Origin: Cyclina sinensis
Lineage: Eukaryota > Mollusca > Bivalvia > Venerida > Veneridae
Direction: 5' to 3'
Length of the DNA: 64,000 nt
NCBI GenBank assembly: GCA_012932295.1
Contig: JAAONU010000004.1
Location: 23,382,872-23,446,871 of the forward strand
The position numbers and the translations under genes were made by a program. The stretch's first letter is position 1, and every line of letters begins with the position of its first letter. The notes beneath the pieces were generated by a model, which did not search any database, was not told the origin of the DNA, and was given only the letters and a program-made list of their open reading frames with translations. This document shows, piece after piece, positions 40,387 to 52,604 of the stretch.

Positions 40387-41519
40387 TAAGCAATCAAAAC
40401 TGCTGTTACAAGCATAGTATCCCATAATGCTAATTATAGCCAAAGTATTTATTTTTTACTACATACCCATCTAAACATTTTCCTACCTATAAATATATTT
40501 TTAGAACATTATTAAATTCTATTAACAATTATTTTTTAAGAATCATTTTTTTTACCAGATATTTATCTGGGATTGAATGAATATTGCAAATTATTGAATG
40601 ATTATTTTTTTATTGAACAAATATTTTGTTTTTTTTACATCAGTCATTGTATGAGTATAAATATATTTGACATACAATATTGCAACGTTTGTCACGCTAT
40701 CATGTTGGATGATTCTTTAAAAAAAAGACAAAAAACATCACGCCTACTGAAGGGACCATTCCAAATCCGTTTGATGGGAGGAAATTGATGCAATTTCAAT
40801 ACCTTTAAACAGGGCCTCTAAAGGCCTCGCAAAATCTCTTGGTGACTGACTTTTTTAGATAACAAAAACCAATAAAACAAACTTTGATCAACAACACATG
40901 ACCTCAAAAACTCTGTCTGATAAATGAAATCTCCCATCTCAGCCAATCAACGGTATTTTTCAACTTCGCTTCACCTGTCAATAATTCTATGACTGTCAGA
41001 CTCTGTTGGCAAACATGAAGAAGAAATGTGCGGAGTGAACTTAGACAAATTAAGTGCTGCAGTCGTTGACGTTGTTTTCAACTTAATTCTGTATGAACTA
41101 TAACCTACACTAATAAACTGCTAATGTTAAGTTGTGACAGAACAATTTATCATTTGCAGTATTTTGACAGCATACTGAATGCGCCGCCAATAGTCGTGAG
41201 TAAAAGCAAAATCTATTCCCGCCGGTATACGAATATAATTTTTTATCGTTGAAATAAAATCCTTATATCGTTTTCAATTACTTGTACAAAAAATGACCAA
41301 TTTAGAAGTAGAATTCATAATAGAACAATTTAGTGACTATCACTCGAATGGATAGAGCTCCCCGAAAGCTCAGTGTGGTGCATATATATAGGAAGATACT
41401 TGTGTTAAGCCATGCCGCGTATAGCTCATGGGATTCACCTGCGTCATGTATAGATATTAATTTTAAAAAAGGATAGGTTGCATTAACGCATAAACCTTGC
41501 CTTTTTCAGAAAAGTATAC

Positions 41520-41590
41520 GATTACAACAGCCGCACATGTCGGCGCCGTGGGTAGTACTTTTTTGTTGTTCAAGCCGGAATGGTGTGTTC
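41520..41590 (+). mobile_element. Decayed SINE head in unit C
   Basis: GTCGGCGCCGTGGGTAGTAC aligns with GGCTGGTGCAGTGGTTAGTA of the SINE at 15.5 kb. The preceding 100 bp also match between units A and C (GTTAAGCCATGCCGCGTATAG against GTTAAACCACACCACATGAAG). The B-box half is lost or unrecognisable. Confidence 0.45.
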
Positions 41591-41757
41591 GTTCATTTAT
41601 TAAGCCAGCATAATTTTTATCAGAATGTGAGCTACTGACTTTGTTTCAGAAACATTCAAAACATTTTTGCAAATAGTCTATAAATCTGTTTTAACATGTT
41701 TTGATTTATAATATTCTGTCAGTATTCAAGCTTCATACAGAAACATGTTTAATGGCT

Positions 41758-43031
41758 CTCTTACAACCCGTCGTGCGTGCTTAGAGATCGTGCGTCCTCG
41801 GAGTTCTTGTCAGGCGTAGCGTTGTCGCAGGATGAAAGATATATCGCAGCGGACGTACGAAGTAAGTACTTTATGAGTAGGTGTGTCGTGCTCTACACGT
41901 GGGTCCCGCAAGTGGTCTGTACGCCTTTTTAGAAGTAGGAAGAAGTAAGGAGTACGTACGATCTGTACTTGTGTCGCACACAGTGAGTGAGATAAGCGTA
42001 CGTGTAGTGCAAGTGAAGCGTACGTTTTCAGAAATCGTACTTACGAAGTAAGAGAAAAGTAAGAAAAACGTAATAAGCACGAAAGTGTTAAGCAGGACAC
42101 TCGTGCGTCAGATTGATGGAACGCACGGATAGTCAAAATAAAAGGGAGCACCGAGTGGCTTCATCATTCAATTTTGGCTTCCAAAATGGCACTTCCAAGA
42201 AGGATGCGCCATCGACTTCTACAGCTGCTTATGCTAGAGGAGGCCGAAGATTATGACGCAATGCTGGTAGTGGTTAGTCGGGATCGCCTGCAAGAGAGGC
42301 AAAGAAGAAGGAGGCGTTATTGGGTGAAGCCATGGCTGACCAGAAGGCCTCTGTTTGGCCAGTATGAGACGCTGTTTCAGGAGCTTGACCAACAGTCTGC
42401 TGGAGACTACTTTGGGTTCATTCGTATGGATAGGAACGTGTTTGCTGAGGTGCTTCAGCGTGTAGCTCCCCGTATCACCCGAAGTCGACTTTGAAGTGAG
42501 AGCAGACTGTTAGTATCAGCTTTGATATAGACGCACGACGCAAAGCAAGTACTTGTGACCCACTTTTATCGTGCTGGTAACGTGTGTCGTCTTAGTGTGA
42601 CGCACTTCACAAGTACGGTAGAAGTACTCGCCCTGCACTTTGAAAGTAAGATAAACGCACGGAGGAAGTGCGCTCACCCCCTTTTTTGTAACACGTACAT
42701 AGAAAGCAAGTTGAACGTACGAGTTTCTTGCGTGGGAAGTACGTCTTCGTGGTAAAATACCCTGGAATTTGTGCATGCTTTCCCTGCGTTACACGCACGC
42801 CTAGCGCACTTACTCAGTACTTTTGTCTTGCTTGCTACGAGCGTGCTCCAGGCGTTCTTATTGTCGCAGACAGGTCGTAGCGAAAAACTGGCCGGCCAGT
42901 TTTCGGGCTGCGTGCTTTGCGTCGTGTTTGCGTCCACGAAAAAAGTACGTTCCACGTGCGTGTATCTTACTACTTGGCCACTTTTTTGCACGCAAACCGC
43001 TCGTAGAAGCACGCAAGACCGGTTGTAAGAG
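41758..43031 (+). mobile_element. PIF/Harbinger-type non-autonomous element
   Basis: Terminal inverted repeats start CTCTTACAACC and match at about 23 of 25 positions, including TGCGTGCTT. Both subterminal regions, unlike the AT-rich surroundings, are dense in AAGTACG / CGTACTT-type words on both strands, plausibly transposase-binding repeats. The centre keeps the first ~100 codons of a Harbinger-like transposase. No clear 3-bp TWA target duplication is visible, so the exact ends could be off by a few bases. Several short open frames in 42,516-43,068 lie in the subterminal repeats and are not genes. Confidence 0.75.
42186..42494 (+). pseudogene. Truncated PIF/Harbinger transposase (N-terminal part)
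   Basis: The frame from ATG at 42,186 encodes 102 residues with no internal stop. The stretch RRRRRYWVKPWL followed by RRPLFGQYETL resembles the N-terminal region of HARBI1/PIF-type transposases, as does the following GDYFGFIRMDRNVFAEVLQR. The protein ends abruptly at a TGA, about a quarter to a third of the family's usual ~350-400 residues, so the DDE nuclease domain is absent. It is GC-richer than its surroundings. A frame preserved in an otherwise deleted element could reflect youth or a retained DNA- or partner-binding role, but no evidence of expression is available here. Confidence 0.7.
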
Positions 43032-44027
43032 TATTTTAAGATACTTTGACTTCTACTTTTGCTCATAAAGTATGCTTAATATATACCAAAGCCAAACAGC
43101 GTTAGCACAACGTTCAATTAAAAATATTCATGATGTCTTATCACAACGTATTTCAAATATTTTAAATTTTTATTCAAGCCCAAAGTCCAGGTACTGATGA
43201 AACTATTAACAACATTGGCTAACAATAACACATACATGTATAAATACGTGTTCACGTGATTCTTAAACATTAATTGAACGATTCGGTGATTCGACCATTT
43301 CCATTAATTTTATCACGTATTTCTTTGCAAGAAAAAATATTACGCAATAATCTGTATTTGCATTGTTCTAGTCTGGTTTCAAGTAATTTAGTAATAAACT
43401 TGTAAAATGAGAGCCAATTAAAAACTTGTTGTATTTCCTGAGAATATATGGCTTACAAATTTTCTCTTTAACAAGAAACATATATTTTCTTTTAATGCTT
43501 CTCATTTATTCTCCCATTGTTATCAAGAATGTTATTTATGAAAAAATTTTTTTTAGTTTATCCGTGCTTTAAAAATGAGAGTTTTACCATAATTAAGTTT
43601 TGTAAATTTATTCCCCCAGATGTCTTCTCTTCGAAAAAAATCTATGAAGGAATTTAATGGCTCTCTGAGTTTTTGAAGGGTGTCCATGTTTTAGTATATT
43701 TTTATAAAATGGCGTCAGTATACAGTTACTGTAGTTTGATATTACCAATATTCATTTTATATATTTGAAAGTTTTGACCATATCTTTTAAAACAATATAA
43801 AACAATACCTAGAAATCAACGTCAATTTTAATTAGTTGATTCAGTTAATGCTTTGACCTATTTAAGTTTCAAAGAAATTATGTATGAATCTAGTAAAAAA
43901 ACTGGTTAGTTTCTCCATCATAGGCTATAGAGTTACAAACCTATATTAAGAATTTTTATTATCATGTGCCGTCACTTAACTAATCACATTCCGTGCATAC
44001 GCTCACATTATATTGGACCAAAAACCA

Positions 44028-44648
44028 CAGGCATTCGTTTCATGGATAAATGCCACGAACCACTGTATAACCAACACAATGTACGAAAATTCACAAGATT
44101 GAATCTGAAGGTCAATTTACTTTACCTCCTGATTTAAATGTTCCACAAAACATCGCTATCAGTATTGCCATAATATTGAAAATGAAAGTACATGTATATT
44201 AGCTGATTCGAGTTTATCTACTAGGTTCGTTACAGTAATGTATAAAGTCAAATACAGACTTCATTTTGTTTATACAAAAACTCTGAAACTAGATTGAGAT
44301 GTTTAGATTAAGTTTTCAGCAATTTAATATCTAATTTCTGTTTATTGCATAAGAGACGAGAAGTGGTGTCACAACAAGTTTTGTAAACAAGCAATGAAAT
44401 TCACTTGAGAGAAACCAGAGATACGGTGGGAAAATGCGTTCACTTTGAATGAGTTATTGATTGCTATATTTAGGGGGGAAAAGATTCAACTGTCAGACAC
44501 AATAAGAGTTACATTGCATCTGTCAGCTTAAAATAGTGAAAATCTGTTTTAAGTAGTGTGACCCTCAGATTCAGTCTTGTGAACTTTCGTTCTTTGTGTT
44601 GATTATACAGTGGTATGGACATTAATTTATGAAACGAATGCCCGTGCT
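44028..44648. mobile_element. MITE-like element with ~90-bp inverted repeats
   Basis: Left arm (44,028-44,120) and right arm (44,558-44,648) share GGCATTCGTTTCAT, CACTGTATAA-CAACACAA and TTCACAAGA-TGAATCTGA-GGTCA in inverted orientation. The spacer has no coding capacity. Similarity may extend outward weakly, so no target duplication is assigned. Confidence 0.75.
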
Positions 44649-45489
44649 GCGATTGGTGAAAGCGCCACGTGGCGGAACGTGCCACTTGATACAGCAAGCA
44701 GGATACCGTATTCTATGTTTAACCGGATTTCCCGAAGTAGGCGTTTACGAAAAAAATGCATTTTCCCGTGCAATGTGACCTACACGAGCCCAAAACAAAG
44801 ACCTCACCACGAGCTCCTTTAAGGGAGTATGTTAACTCTTACAATGGTTTTAAAATTAATATCTTAACATCCTTAGGGCCCAAGTTAGAGATTATAGATA
44901 TTCCACTACTTATGTTAACATCGTTACGAACCTTAAGATCCATTATTCCAACTACCATAGCTGATAAAGAGCAACCAACGAATACCTATATGAAGTTTAA
45001 ATAGTTTTGAAAACCACCCATTGTGTAAAATCAAACTTTGAGCATTATAAAACAGTTATGAATCCAGTGAATGAGCATATTAGGTACAAAATAGAAAGCT
45101 TCTTAATTCAAAAGCTGTTCGAAAATCTAAGAATAGGATTGCGCCATCTAGACGCACATTTTTAGGGAAATCAATCATATCTTGTATTTGTCTGATAGTT
45201 TAACCAATAATACGGCATTTAATATAACCCTGTTGATATTGGCTATACTTTTATATATTACTTATTGCAAACGTTTTACTAGCACTTTTGCAGCGATTTT
45301 TATAATCAACATTCAGTAAAAAAATACACGCCAGTTTTCAAGATTGTCTTGACGCACTTTTAGTTGAGTTTATTTATTGTACCACTTGCCGATGCTCCCT
45401 GCAGAGGTTAGTTATTTTAGGTTGTTGTGGTTAGTGTAAGATATCGATAGCTTTCCAGATACACTTTTGTATGCTCAGTATAAAACCTG

Positions 45490-45806
45490 ATTCATGTATG
45501 GAATATAATTTATGTAAAAATTACACAATGCCTCCTTACTGTTACAAATTATTTACTGACACTGCTATATGGCTTACGGATACAGTCATTATGCATGTTG
45601 GCACTCATTACGCTTGTAGACAATGATACCATGTTTGCTGGAAGTTGCAACTTATATGCTGTTTAGGCTATGATACCTATCATATTTTCATTAGACTGAA
45701 TGTCAGTTCAATGTAGCGTAATGGTATATGTCAGCAGTGTCAATGAACAAATTGTAACAGTAAGCAGGCATTGTGTATCCTTTACCTAAATAACATTCCA
45801 TATACA
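45490..45806. mobile_element. Foldback repeat with ~80-bp arms
   Basis: The left arm (about 45,500-45,580) is the reverse complement of the right arm (about 45,730-45,806): ACACAATGCCTCCTTACTGT against ACAGTAAGCAGGCATTGTGT. One arm-like copy also occurs alone at 28,795-28,875. The spacer is about 150 bp and non-coding. Confidence 0.7.
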
Positions 45807-45867
45807 TGGGACCTCGATTTAACGTCTCATTTGAAAGACAATTGGCAATGTTAGTGGTGGAACGGGC

Positions 45868-45942
45868 GGTCTAACTCGCGACCGAGGATTACCAGTCCAG
45901 TGCGTCATCACTGGACCATTTATCCGCTCATTACCTCGGTTT
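45868..45942 (-). mobile_element. tRNA-like relic (minus strand)
   Basis: Read on the minus strand, GAGCGGATAAATGGTCCAGT, then ACTGGACTGGTAATCCTCGG and CGCGAGTTAGACCGCC, resemble the D arm, anticodon arm and T arm of a tRNA. The B box carries a base change (GTTAGA for GTTCGA) and the acceptor stem does not pair well. More likely a SINE head or tRNA pseudogene than a gene. Confidence 0.45.
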
Positions 45943-48900
45943 CTCTCTCTGTAAAATTTTATCACGGGCATCGTGTCGAATTATTAATTCCCTTAATCCC
46001 TTTAAATGTGCGAAATTCCCTAGAAATCGGTACTTAATATTCAATAAGAGCTTAATTGAGATCTGACTTAATGATAATGATCGAATGGTATCAAGTTATT
46101 ATATACTAAAGGAGCAAAACAAAATAATAAATTTTGATTTATCAGTTCTTGTGTCTGCTAAACTTCACGATCTACATGAGTTTTTAACCAGTCTGGCAAT
46201 TTCTGCTTTCTTCATTTCAAAGAAGCAACTGTCTAAAACAACGTTTTTGGCAGTTAAATAAACATTTTCTTAAAAAAATTCAGTCAATATTGTAGACAAA
46301 ACCATCGATACGATCACAGGTTGTCACAAATAACATTACTTGAACCATAATGTAGGCGTCAGACACGTTTCTGTCACTTCAACAAGACAAGAAGTTTTAT
46401 AATAACATTACTCAGTCTATATCTGAGCATCAATATCATGTAATTGAATAATGATAGATGGATTCTATGATTCTGAATTTTCACGGTGTTGATAGTATCA
46501 TTGCAGGCACATAATCTTAAATGTACCAAGATACAATTTCAGAACAAAACAAGCTCCCCTCACCAGTGCCGAGATGCGCTGCTTAAGAATGAATAACTAG
46601 TATTTCAAATCTCTTTCGTCATTGTCACGTGAACAGAAGGTGTTGAAACTTCTTGTTAAAGCGACAATTCACTATATTCGCATATAAAAACCAATTACTT
46701 ATGATTTGAAGACATTTAACACTGCAACAAAAAGACAAAAATCATTCATAGTAATTGGTTGTTTAACAGCAGCTCAGTATGAGTTTGATCAATGTTGATG
46801 ACAACATGACAACATCCTATTTTTAAAAAATTTTCAGCCTCGAAAATGTGTGATACATTCTAATTGTAAACAGTCATAATTGAAATAAATCTCTAGCGTT
46901 AAAAGACGACGTGACTATCAATTTTCCACATTCTTTTCTGTAGTTAAAAGACTTAAACTGGACACAACGAGAAGTTATTCTATCTGGTAATGTCAAAAAT
47001 AATGCGCTAAATAAACGAAAGAAATATCGGTGCTGCATACTAGAACAATCCCATATCAGTCAAACATATACTGCTCTAAACTGATGACAATCTCGTTATC
47101 TATGTATGAAGCCGAGGAATTGGTAACATTATTGTTCTCATTGTTATCAGAGAGTGTGTATAAAAGTACATACAGCTGAAGAAGTTATTTGTTGCGCCTT
47201 ACGGTTTTAGTCATTCTTCATTTTGAGTGACTGCAGAGTACCGATTGCAGATTGATTAAATTTTTCTGCTGGCGCCAAAACTGCAATTTTGCAAAATTGC
47301 AAAAGCGTATAAGGCACCGAGCATTTGATAGCGTTATTGCCCAGACACGGATTCAATATTTCGAAGAGATTTGGATATTTTTCTTTGTCATAAAGTTCGT
47401 AAAGCATGAATGATGAAGTTTATTTCACATGATTGTTCCGTAAAATTCGAAGATATATTTGGATTTGCACACGCCTGAAGCAAATACGCAACCAAACAGA
47501 TCTCGTAGTGTTAAAAACAATATTAAATGATCTTTCAGTAAAACTGCATCATGACAGAAAAAGTAAAACGCAAAAAAATCCATCAACAGCAATTTATAAG
47601 TTTGACAGCTCTCGCGGTACTATGCTCCTGTTTCTTATCTAAGAAAGCAGGCAAAGCTGGTACATATGAACCAGACTATCCAATGTAGGAAATACAGGAC
47701 TCTTGAACACACGTTTGTACGTTTATAGAAATATATTTTACGGTCATTTGGTACAAATAAAGCCGAGCCGAATGACTGTAAAAAAAATAAAGGAATATAA
47801 CTGATTGGAGTAAGATACAGACTACTGAATATTATTATGGATTGTATTTGGTTAATTGTTCACAATGTTTATAGATTACTACTACCCAAAAATAAATACT
47901 TCCAACCAGGGATATGCGCTTAAATTAACCAGTTATGTCCTGTAGCTCAATCTTTGATAGAATAAATAAACAGATTAATAAATCAATAAATAAATAAACA
48001 GCAGGTTACGTAAAGAGGAACTATCAGTGAAATTATTTTTCCTTAGAGTATAAGTGTGTTCATTCAGTAATATGTAATAAATCACCATCTGTCAAATTAT
48101 TATAAAACACCAACTGCATTCAATATTTCTGACGTACATACGAATCGAGTCGGGCGACGCTTTTTTAAGTATAATACCCATTTAATATTATGCTGATTCA
48201 AAAAAGGACATGTTATTTTACTCTTTTATAACAGAAAAAAATTGAATAATTATAACTCAGGACTGTATATTTAACCGTAAGACAAGTGCATATTGATATA
48301 AGGTTGTAAGTAGCTAACTAGATCATAGTCAAAAAGGAAACTAACCATCATCATAATATTAGTACAACCATTAGAATATAATTATTATCTTTGTGTCAAG
48401 ATTCCTTTGAGACTGAGTATCCATTAAGCAGAATTTATGTGATCTTTATGTTGTAAGTTATCCAAAAAAGAATAAATGCTAATTCAATTTATTATGTAAA
48501 ATTACTGCCGATTGGGTAGTCATAAGACAGTTCTTCTTCTAAATAGTAGTTTATTGTTAGATTATATAGTATAATTGTAAACTTCTCTGAGCAAAATGTA
48601 TATATTTATAATAATGACGAATATAAGTGGTAATTTGCCAGTGAGTTATTGTATTTGTGACTGTCTTATGAGATTACACAGCGCGATATAATCCTGTTTT
48701 CTTAAGTGTAAAGAAAAACAAACATGAGAAAACCAATGCTTTTTGGCGTTTTTCTTCAAAGTTCGATATTTCACCAAATTGGAATCCAGTGGCAGTAAAT
48801 TATCTGACTTAGAATAAAATCATAGTTACTTGGCTAATTAGTGTAATTTTGTTTTGTTTAGAACGTATATGCATACATATATAAGGTTTTCGCGTGAAAA

Positions 48901-50424
48901 AAGATAGATTTAGTATCTTGTACTACATAGCACATTTATGTCTACGGAAAAAAATATGCGTCTGTAAAATAAATTGAATTTCTTACTATTAGATTTTACA
49001 ACTTTACATCTTATATAATAAGTTGAATTTTTAATGAAAAACTAATCTTTTCGCTTATCTTATACTATATAGCAATTTTATAAATTGACGGAAAGGCGTG
49101 CATTTGTAATATTACGTCTCCTTTTACGTTCTGATCGTGATCTTTATAATCATTTAAGTACAAAGGCGACAAGTATATCTGATCGTCTGCCAGCGATTTC
49201 GTGATAAAATAAAACTTGTTGTTGACACATATAACTCACTTGAACTTATTTGTGTGCAATATTCGCTTCGTTATAAACGCAGTATTTGTTGCACATATTA
49301 GCTTTTCTGGCAGACACTATAAGTTGAAGCAAATTACACTGCATGTCATTAAAAGGAATCTTTTATATGAGTGCCAATTATACTTTGTTACTATAACACT
49401 AAAGGGGAAAGAAAATAAGTTTGATTGTAAAGAAAATACAATGTACAAACTAAAAAATAGTTTTCAAAATCGTTTCTCAAGACCTTTTAACCATTATAAA
49501 ACTGTTCTATTAATTTTAACTGTTATGTTTTTTAACAGCACCTAAACGAATTTGGTTTTGTTTCAGATTCTTTGTTTATTTCAACCACTTAGCATTAAGA
49601 TACTCTTTCAACTGTTCGTGACGATAAAGCAAAAGTATAAAGTAAACAATTTTACTGACAGTGTAGACAAATGTGTTTGATTTTTTTAGTTAAAAAACGA
49701 CAATAAACAAAGTAAGAGTTGGTCCTTTTGCCAGAAAGTTAAGATAATTACGAAATGGCTTGTATCATATGTATATAGTAATAAACATATGAGTACAAGG
49801 TTATATTACCTATGCAGGATCCTGAAAAAGAGCATGTTACGCTTACAATAAATTTAGAGATATCATTAGGAAATGTTATACTAATCAAGATTCTAGTAGA
49901 AAATATTTATCAATTGAATTGTTTTTTTTTTGTAAGTACAGTTGCAATCCATATAAATAAGAAGACAAATCGACTGTGCGAGAGCAGACAATCATCACTT
50001 CTGTAACAATACACCATTATATCCTGCCTCGTAGATAAATTAAATTATCTGAGTAGCTTTAAAGCGTCACGCTAAGAAAATTCAAGATTACGGAGATGTA
50101 TTGTCCTGAGAACAACAATATCATATCTAAGGTCGATATTTATTGTATCTCGTATAATAGACGTTGTTGTCTCTGTTCCAAGGACAAGAGACAGATCATT
50201 CCATGTGTTAAGGCCAGATTGTTGCATTCACTGTTAGAAAATGAATAGTTAAAATAAATTCAGGAATAAGAAAAAATCCGTTGAAAAGGTTAGCATTTGC
50301 ATAGTATATACATATACAGTTATGATATCATATGCCACAGAAAGACATTTTCATGAATTGCGTAAGAAACTGGTTTCTTTAATCCCCATTTACTCTGTTC
50401 TGACGCTTACCCTATATTTTTCTC

Positions 50425-50458
50425 TTTTTTTTTTTTTTTTTTTTTGGGGGGGGGGGGG
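50425..50458. repeat. T21-G13 homopolymer tract
   Basis: A run of T passes without a break into a run of G. Comparable T-to-G tracts occur near 58,730-58,779. The open frame encoding poly-lysine/proline on the minus strand is an artefact of this tract. Confidence 0.95.
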
Positions 50459-50825
50459 TTCTGTTCACTAAGTATTTGGGGCCATTTGTAACAAAATAAG
50501 GCGCTTGTTTCGGTAATGTACATTTTTTTCTTATATCGGACTGTAACAAGGGCAAATTAAAATACGTCATGTAAGTTACAATAAACAGAATACCTTTCAT
50601 TCTAACAATTCTGTGCATATGGTTTCTACCATTTTGTACATGCAAACAATGAGAAGATATTCCAAAACTCGTAAGATAAATCCTTATAGTGCTTGCTAGT
50701 ATATAAAATAGTGAAAAGGGCATATCAGGAAAAAACACAGTCAGAAAACACTACATGAAAACATAATGACTTAGTGTGACTTTGAACTTTATCCGAGGAA
50801 GCTGGAACCTGTTCTCTTCAGAGCC

Positions 50826-51028
50826 TTTCTCCAATGTTACATTCCGCATACCTCTGTCCTCGGCGACGCCACACCCTCACACGCCTGTCATAGGTCGAAA
50901 CATGGTAGCGGCTCTCGTCTGTGAAGAGCACAGTCGCCAGTGGCGCAGTTCCCAAGTGACGTGTTCCTGGGCAAACTCTAAGTGAGCTCTCCGGTGAGCT
51001 ACGGTCAGAATTGGTCCTCTGGCAGGTT
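50826..51028 (-). pseudogene. Tc1-like transposase fragment, inverted part
   Basis: On the minus strand the segment reads from PARGPILTVAHRRAHLEFAQ through EHVTWELRHW to ATVLFTDESRYHVSTYDRR and RVRVWRRRGQRYAECNI. These are the linker and the first catalytic Asp (DESRY) region of a Tc1-like transposase. A one-base deletion shifts the frame between ELRHW and ATVLF. The homology stops just after GER. It lies head to head with the C-terminal half on the other strand. Confidence 0.85.
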
Positions 51029-51030
51029 TT

Positions 51031-51395
51031 CAGGATATCGGGACCAGATCCTTGAACCATTTTTTAGGTCATATGCTGGTGCAATAGGTGAAACTGTTCG
51101 TTTAGTGCAAGATAATGCTCGAGCACACACTGCAAGAATCGTCTGGACCTTGTTTGATGATGAAGGTATTGAGGCATTAGACTGGTCAGCGAGCTCTCCC
51201 GATCTTAACCCTATAGAGCTTTGGCGTAGACTTTCATCGAGTCCGAACCCTGTCCAGAATGTACGTGAGGTTTCTCATGCTCTTGTAGCAGAATGGGATG
51301 CCATTCCACAGGATATGACCAGACGTGTCATCAGGAGCATGCCCAGACGATGTAGAGAGTGCCTAAACGCCCGAGGGGGATACACTCATTTCTGA
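51031..51395 (+). pseudogene. Tc1-like transposase fragment, C-terminal catalytic part
   Basis: The plus-strand frame begins at GYRDQILEPFFRSYAGAIGE, continues through QDNARAH (second catalytic Asp) and SPDLNPIELW (catalytic Glu, 34 residues away, DD34E), and ends with RRVIRSMPRRCRECLNARGG. The residues expected between the inverted fragment and this one (a GGGSVMVWGGI-type segment) are missing, and a few codons are lost after IELW. It is a different, more conserved Tc1 lineage from the 20-kb copy. No terminal inverted repeats were found. Confidence 0.88.
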
Positions 51396-51794
51396 CACTG
51401 ACTATGAAACGTTTCAAGGCATGAATCTGCTTTTACAGACATTGGTTGTTCTCCTGTAAGACCACCATTTCAAAGTTAATTTGATATGGACACTGTCTCT
51501 GTTCAGGAATGTGCCTGTTGGCGATGAAAATGCCGATTTGTTTTTGTAAAAAGAACGATTTTGTTATTTCTGTAAAAGATATTCATAAATCTACTCAACG
51601 CGTATGGTATTTTATAGATTATATGGGCATTCCTTTAATTAATTTAAGCAGTGTATAAACAGCCACTTTTAGTGTACAACCAGGTGTTAATTTGGGAATA
51701 AAAGGACAATGGACAAATACTTCTAATCTTTCATATTGTCTTCTAATCTATACGAAATCAATAAGACTTTACACATATGTATTACTAACCGAAA

Positions 51795-51842
51795 ATAATA
51801 ATAATAATAATGATAATAATAATTATGTTAATAATAATAATA
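51795..51842. repeat. AAT microsatellite
   Basis: Interrupted AAT/ATAAT repeats followed by a short TA-rich tract. Confidence 0.9.
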
Positions 51843-52415
51843 TATTTATATATATTTATATTAAATTATTCCATATGAAATAAACTCTCTGCTTGTGTTG
51901 GTCATTTTCTGATTTAGCTTGAACATTTTGCGTTTTCTAGATGATGGTAATTTGCCGCTAATTAAATTCACGAAATTTGCCAGAAAGCGAAGCAGTTTGT
52001 TTGACTGTTTGACAGATTGTTAATAACATACTAAATAGCACTCACTGTATTAATATATCCATTCTCAACGTCTTAATTGTGTTTATTAAAGAAACTTTTG
52101 ATGCTTCCGTTGAAATATCTGTTTTTATTTAATTTTCCCTGAACACCCATCAAAACATTAACAAATACATGAAGGCCATGCTTGCTCTATATCGCTCGAG
52201 AACACAAAAATAATTGTAAATATGTTAGTATTCCTTAGCAGATCTGTTGTCAAGTTCAAGCTCAGCTAAGTCAAAAACAAAATCTACAGAAAAAACTGTG
52301 GATATTTTTAAGTTGGTCAAATGCCAAGGTCAGACAATTGTCGAAATTGAAATCTAAATGCAGAATTGTGTATCTGAAATACGGAAGTCACCTTTAGATA
52401 ACCGCAGCATCCCTG

Positions 52416-52432
52416 TCTCTCTCTCTCTCTCT
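52416..52432. repeat. CT microsatellite
   Basis: Short CT run upstream of the 51-bp tandem repeat. Confidence 0.85.
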
Positions 52433-52486
52433 GTGCATCTCTCTAGAGCATTTATCAACAGCGTATATAGTAAATGTCAACGTTTA

Positions 52487-52603
52487 CTGCACGTTCTGTT
52501 ACATTCTAGACGAAACTCACTTTATAACAACACGAGTCTGCACGTTCTGTTACATTCTAAATAAAACGCACGTTATAAGAACACAAGTCTGCCGTTCATT
52601 AAA

Positions 52604-52604
<1 letters not shown>
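52487..52604. repeat. 51-bp tandem repeat
   Basis: Two full monomers and the start of a third begin CTGCACGTTCTGTTACATTC at 52,487 and 52,538, then CTGCCGTTC at 52,589. The array runs straight into the poly(A) tract. Confidence 0.85.

Larger units (their letters stand above)
25230..46170. repeat. Duplicated non-coding unit C
   Basis: The longest copy. It starts near TTTTTAACCAGTCTAGCAAT, which matches 46,180 and 52,980. Homology to A and/or B is clear at 25,380-25,700, 25,880-26,035, 26,170-26,405, 26,770-27,020, 31,800-32,165, 33,340-33,400, 36,100-37,045, 37,885-38,000, 39,160-39,330 and 41,370-41,590. Beyond about 41,600 the match to unit A is not demonstrated and the extent to 46,170 is inferred. 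No protein gene seen; 30,200-33,400, 35,000-39,900, 40,400-41,500, 43,050-44,020 and 44,660-45,480 hold no recognisable feature. Confidence 0.6.

Noticed and set aside
42516..43068. Several short frames on both strands
   Set aside because: All lie in the subterminal repeats of the Harbinger-type element; no domain and mutual overlap.
47207..47407. 66-codon minus-strand frame in a conserved block
   Set aside because: Homologous DNA in units A and E has a frameshift and stops; the conservation is not protein-like.
50412..50738. 108-codon frame with poly-Pro/Lys end
   Set aside because: The coding appearance at its end comes from the T21-G13 tract read backwards; the rest has no recognisable domain.
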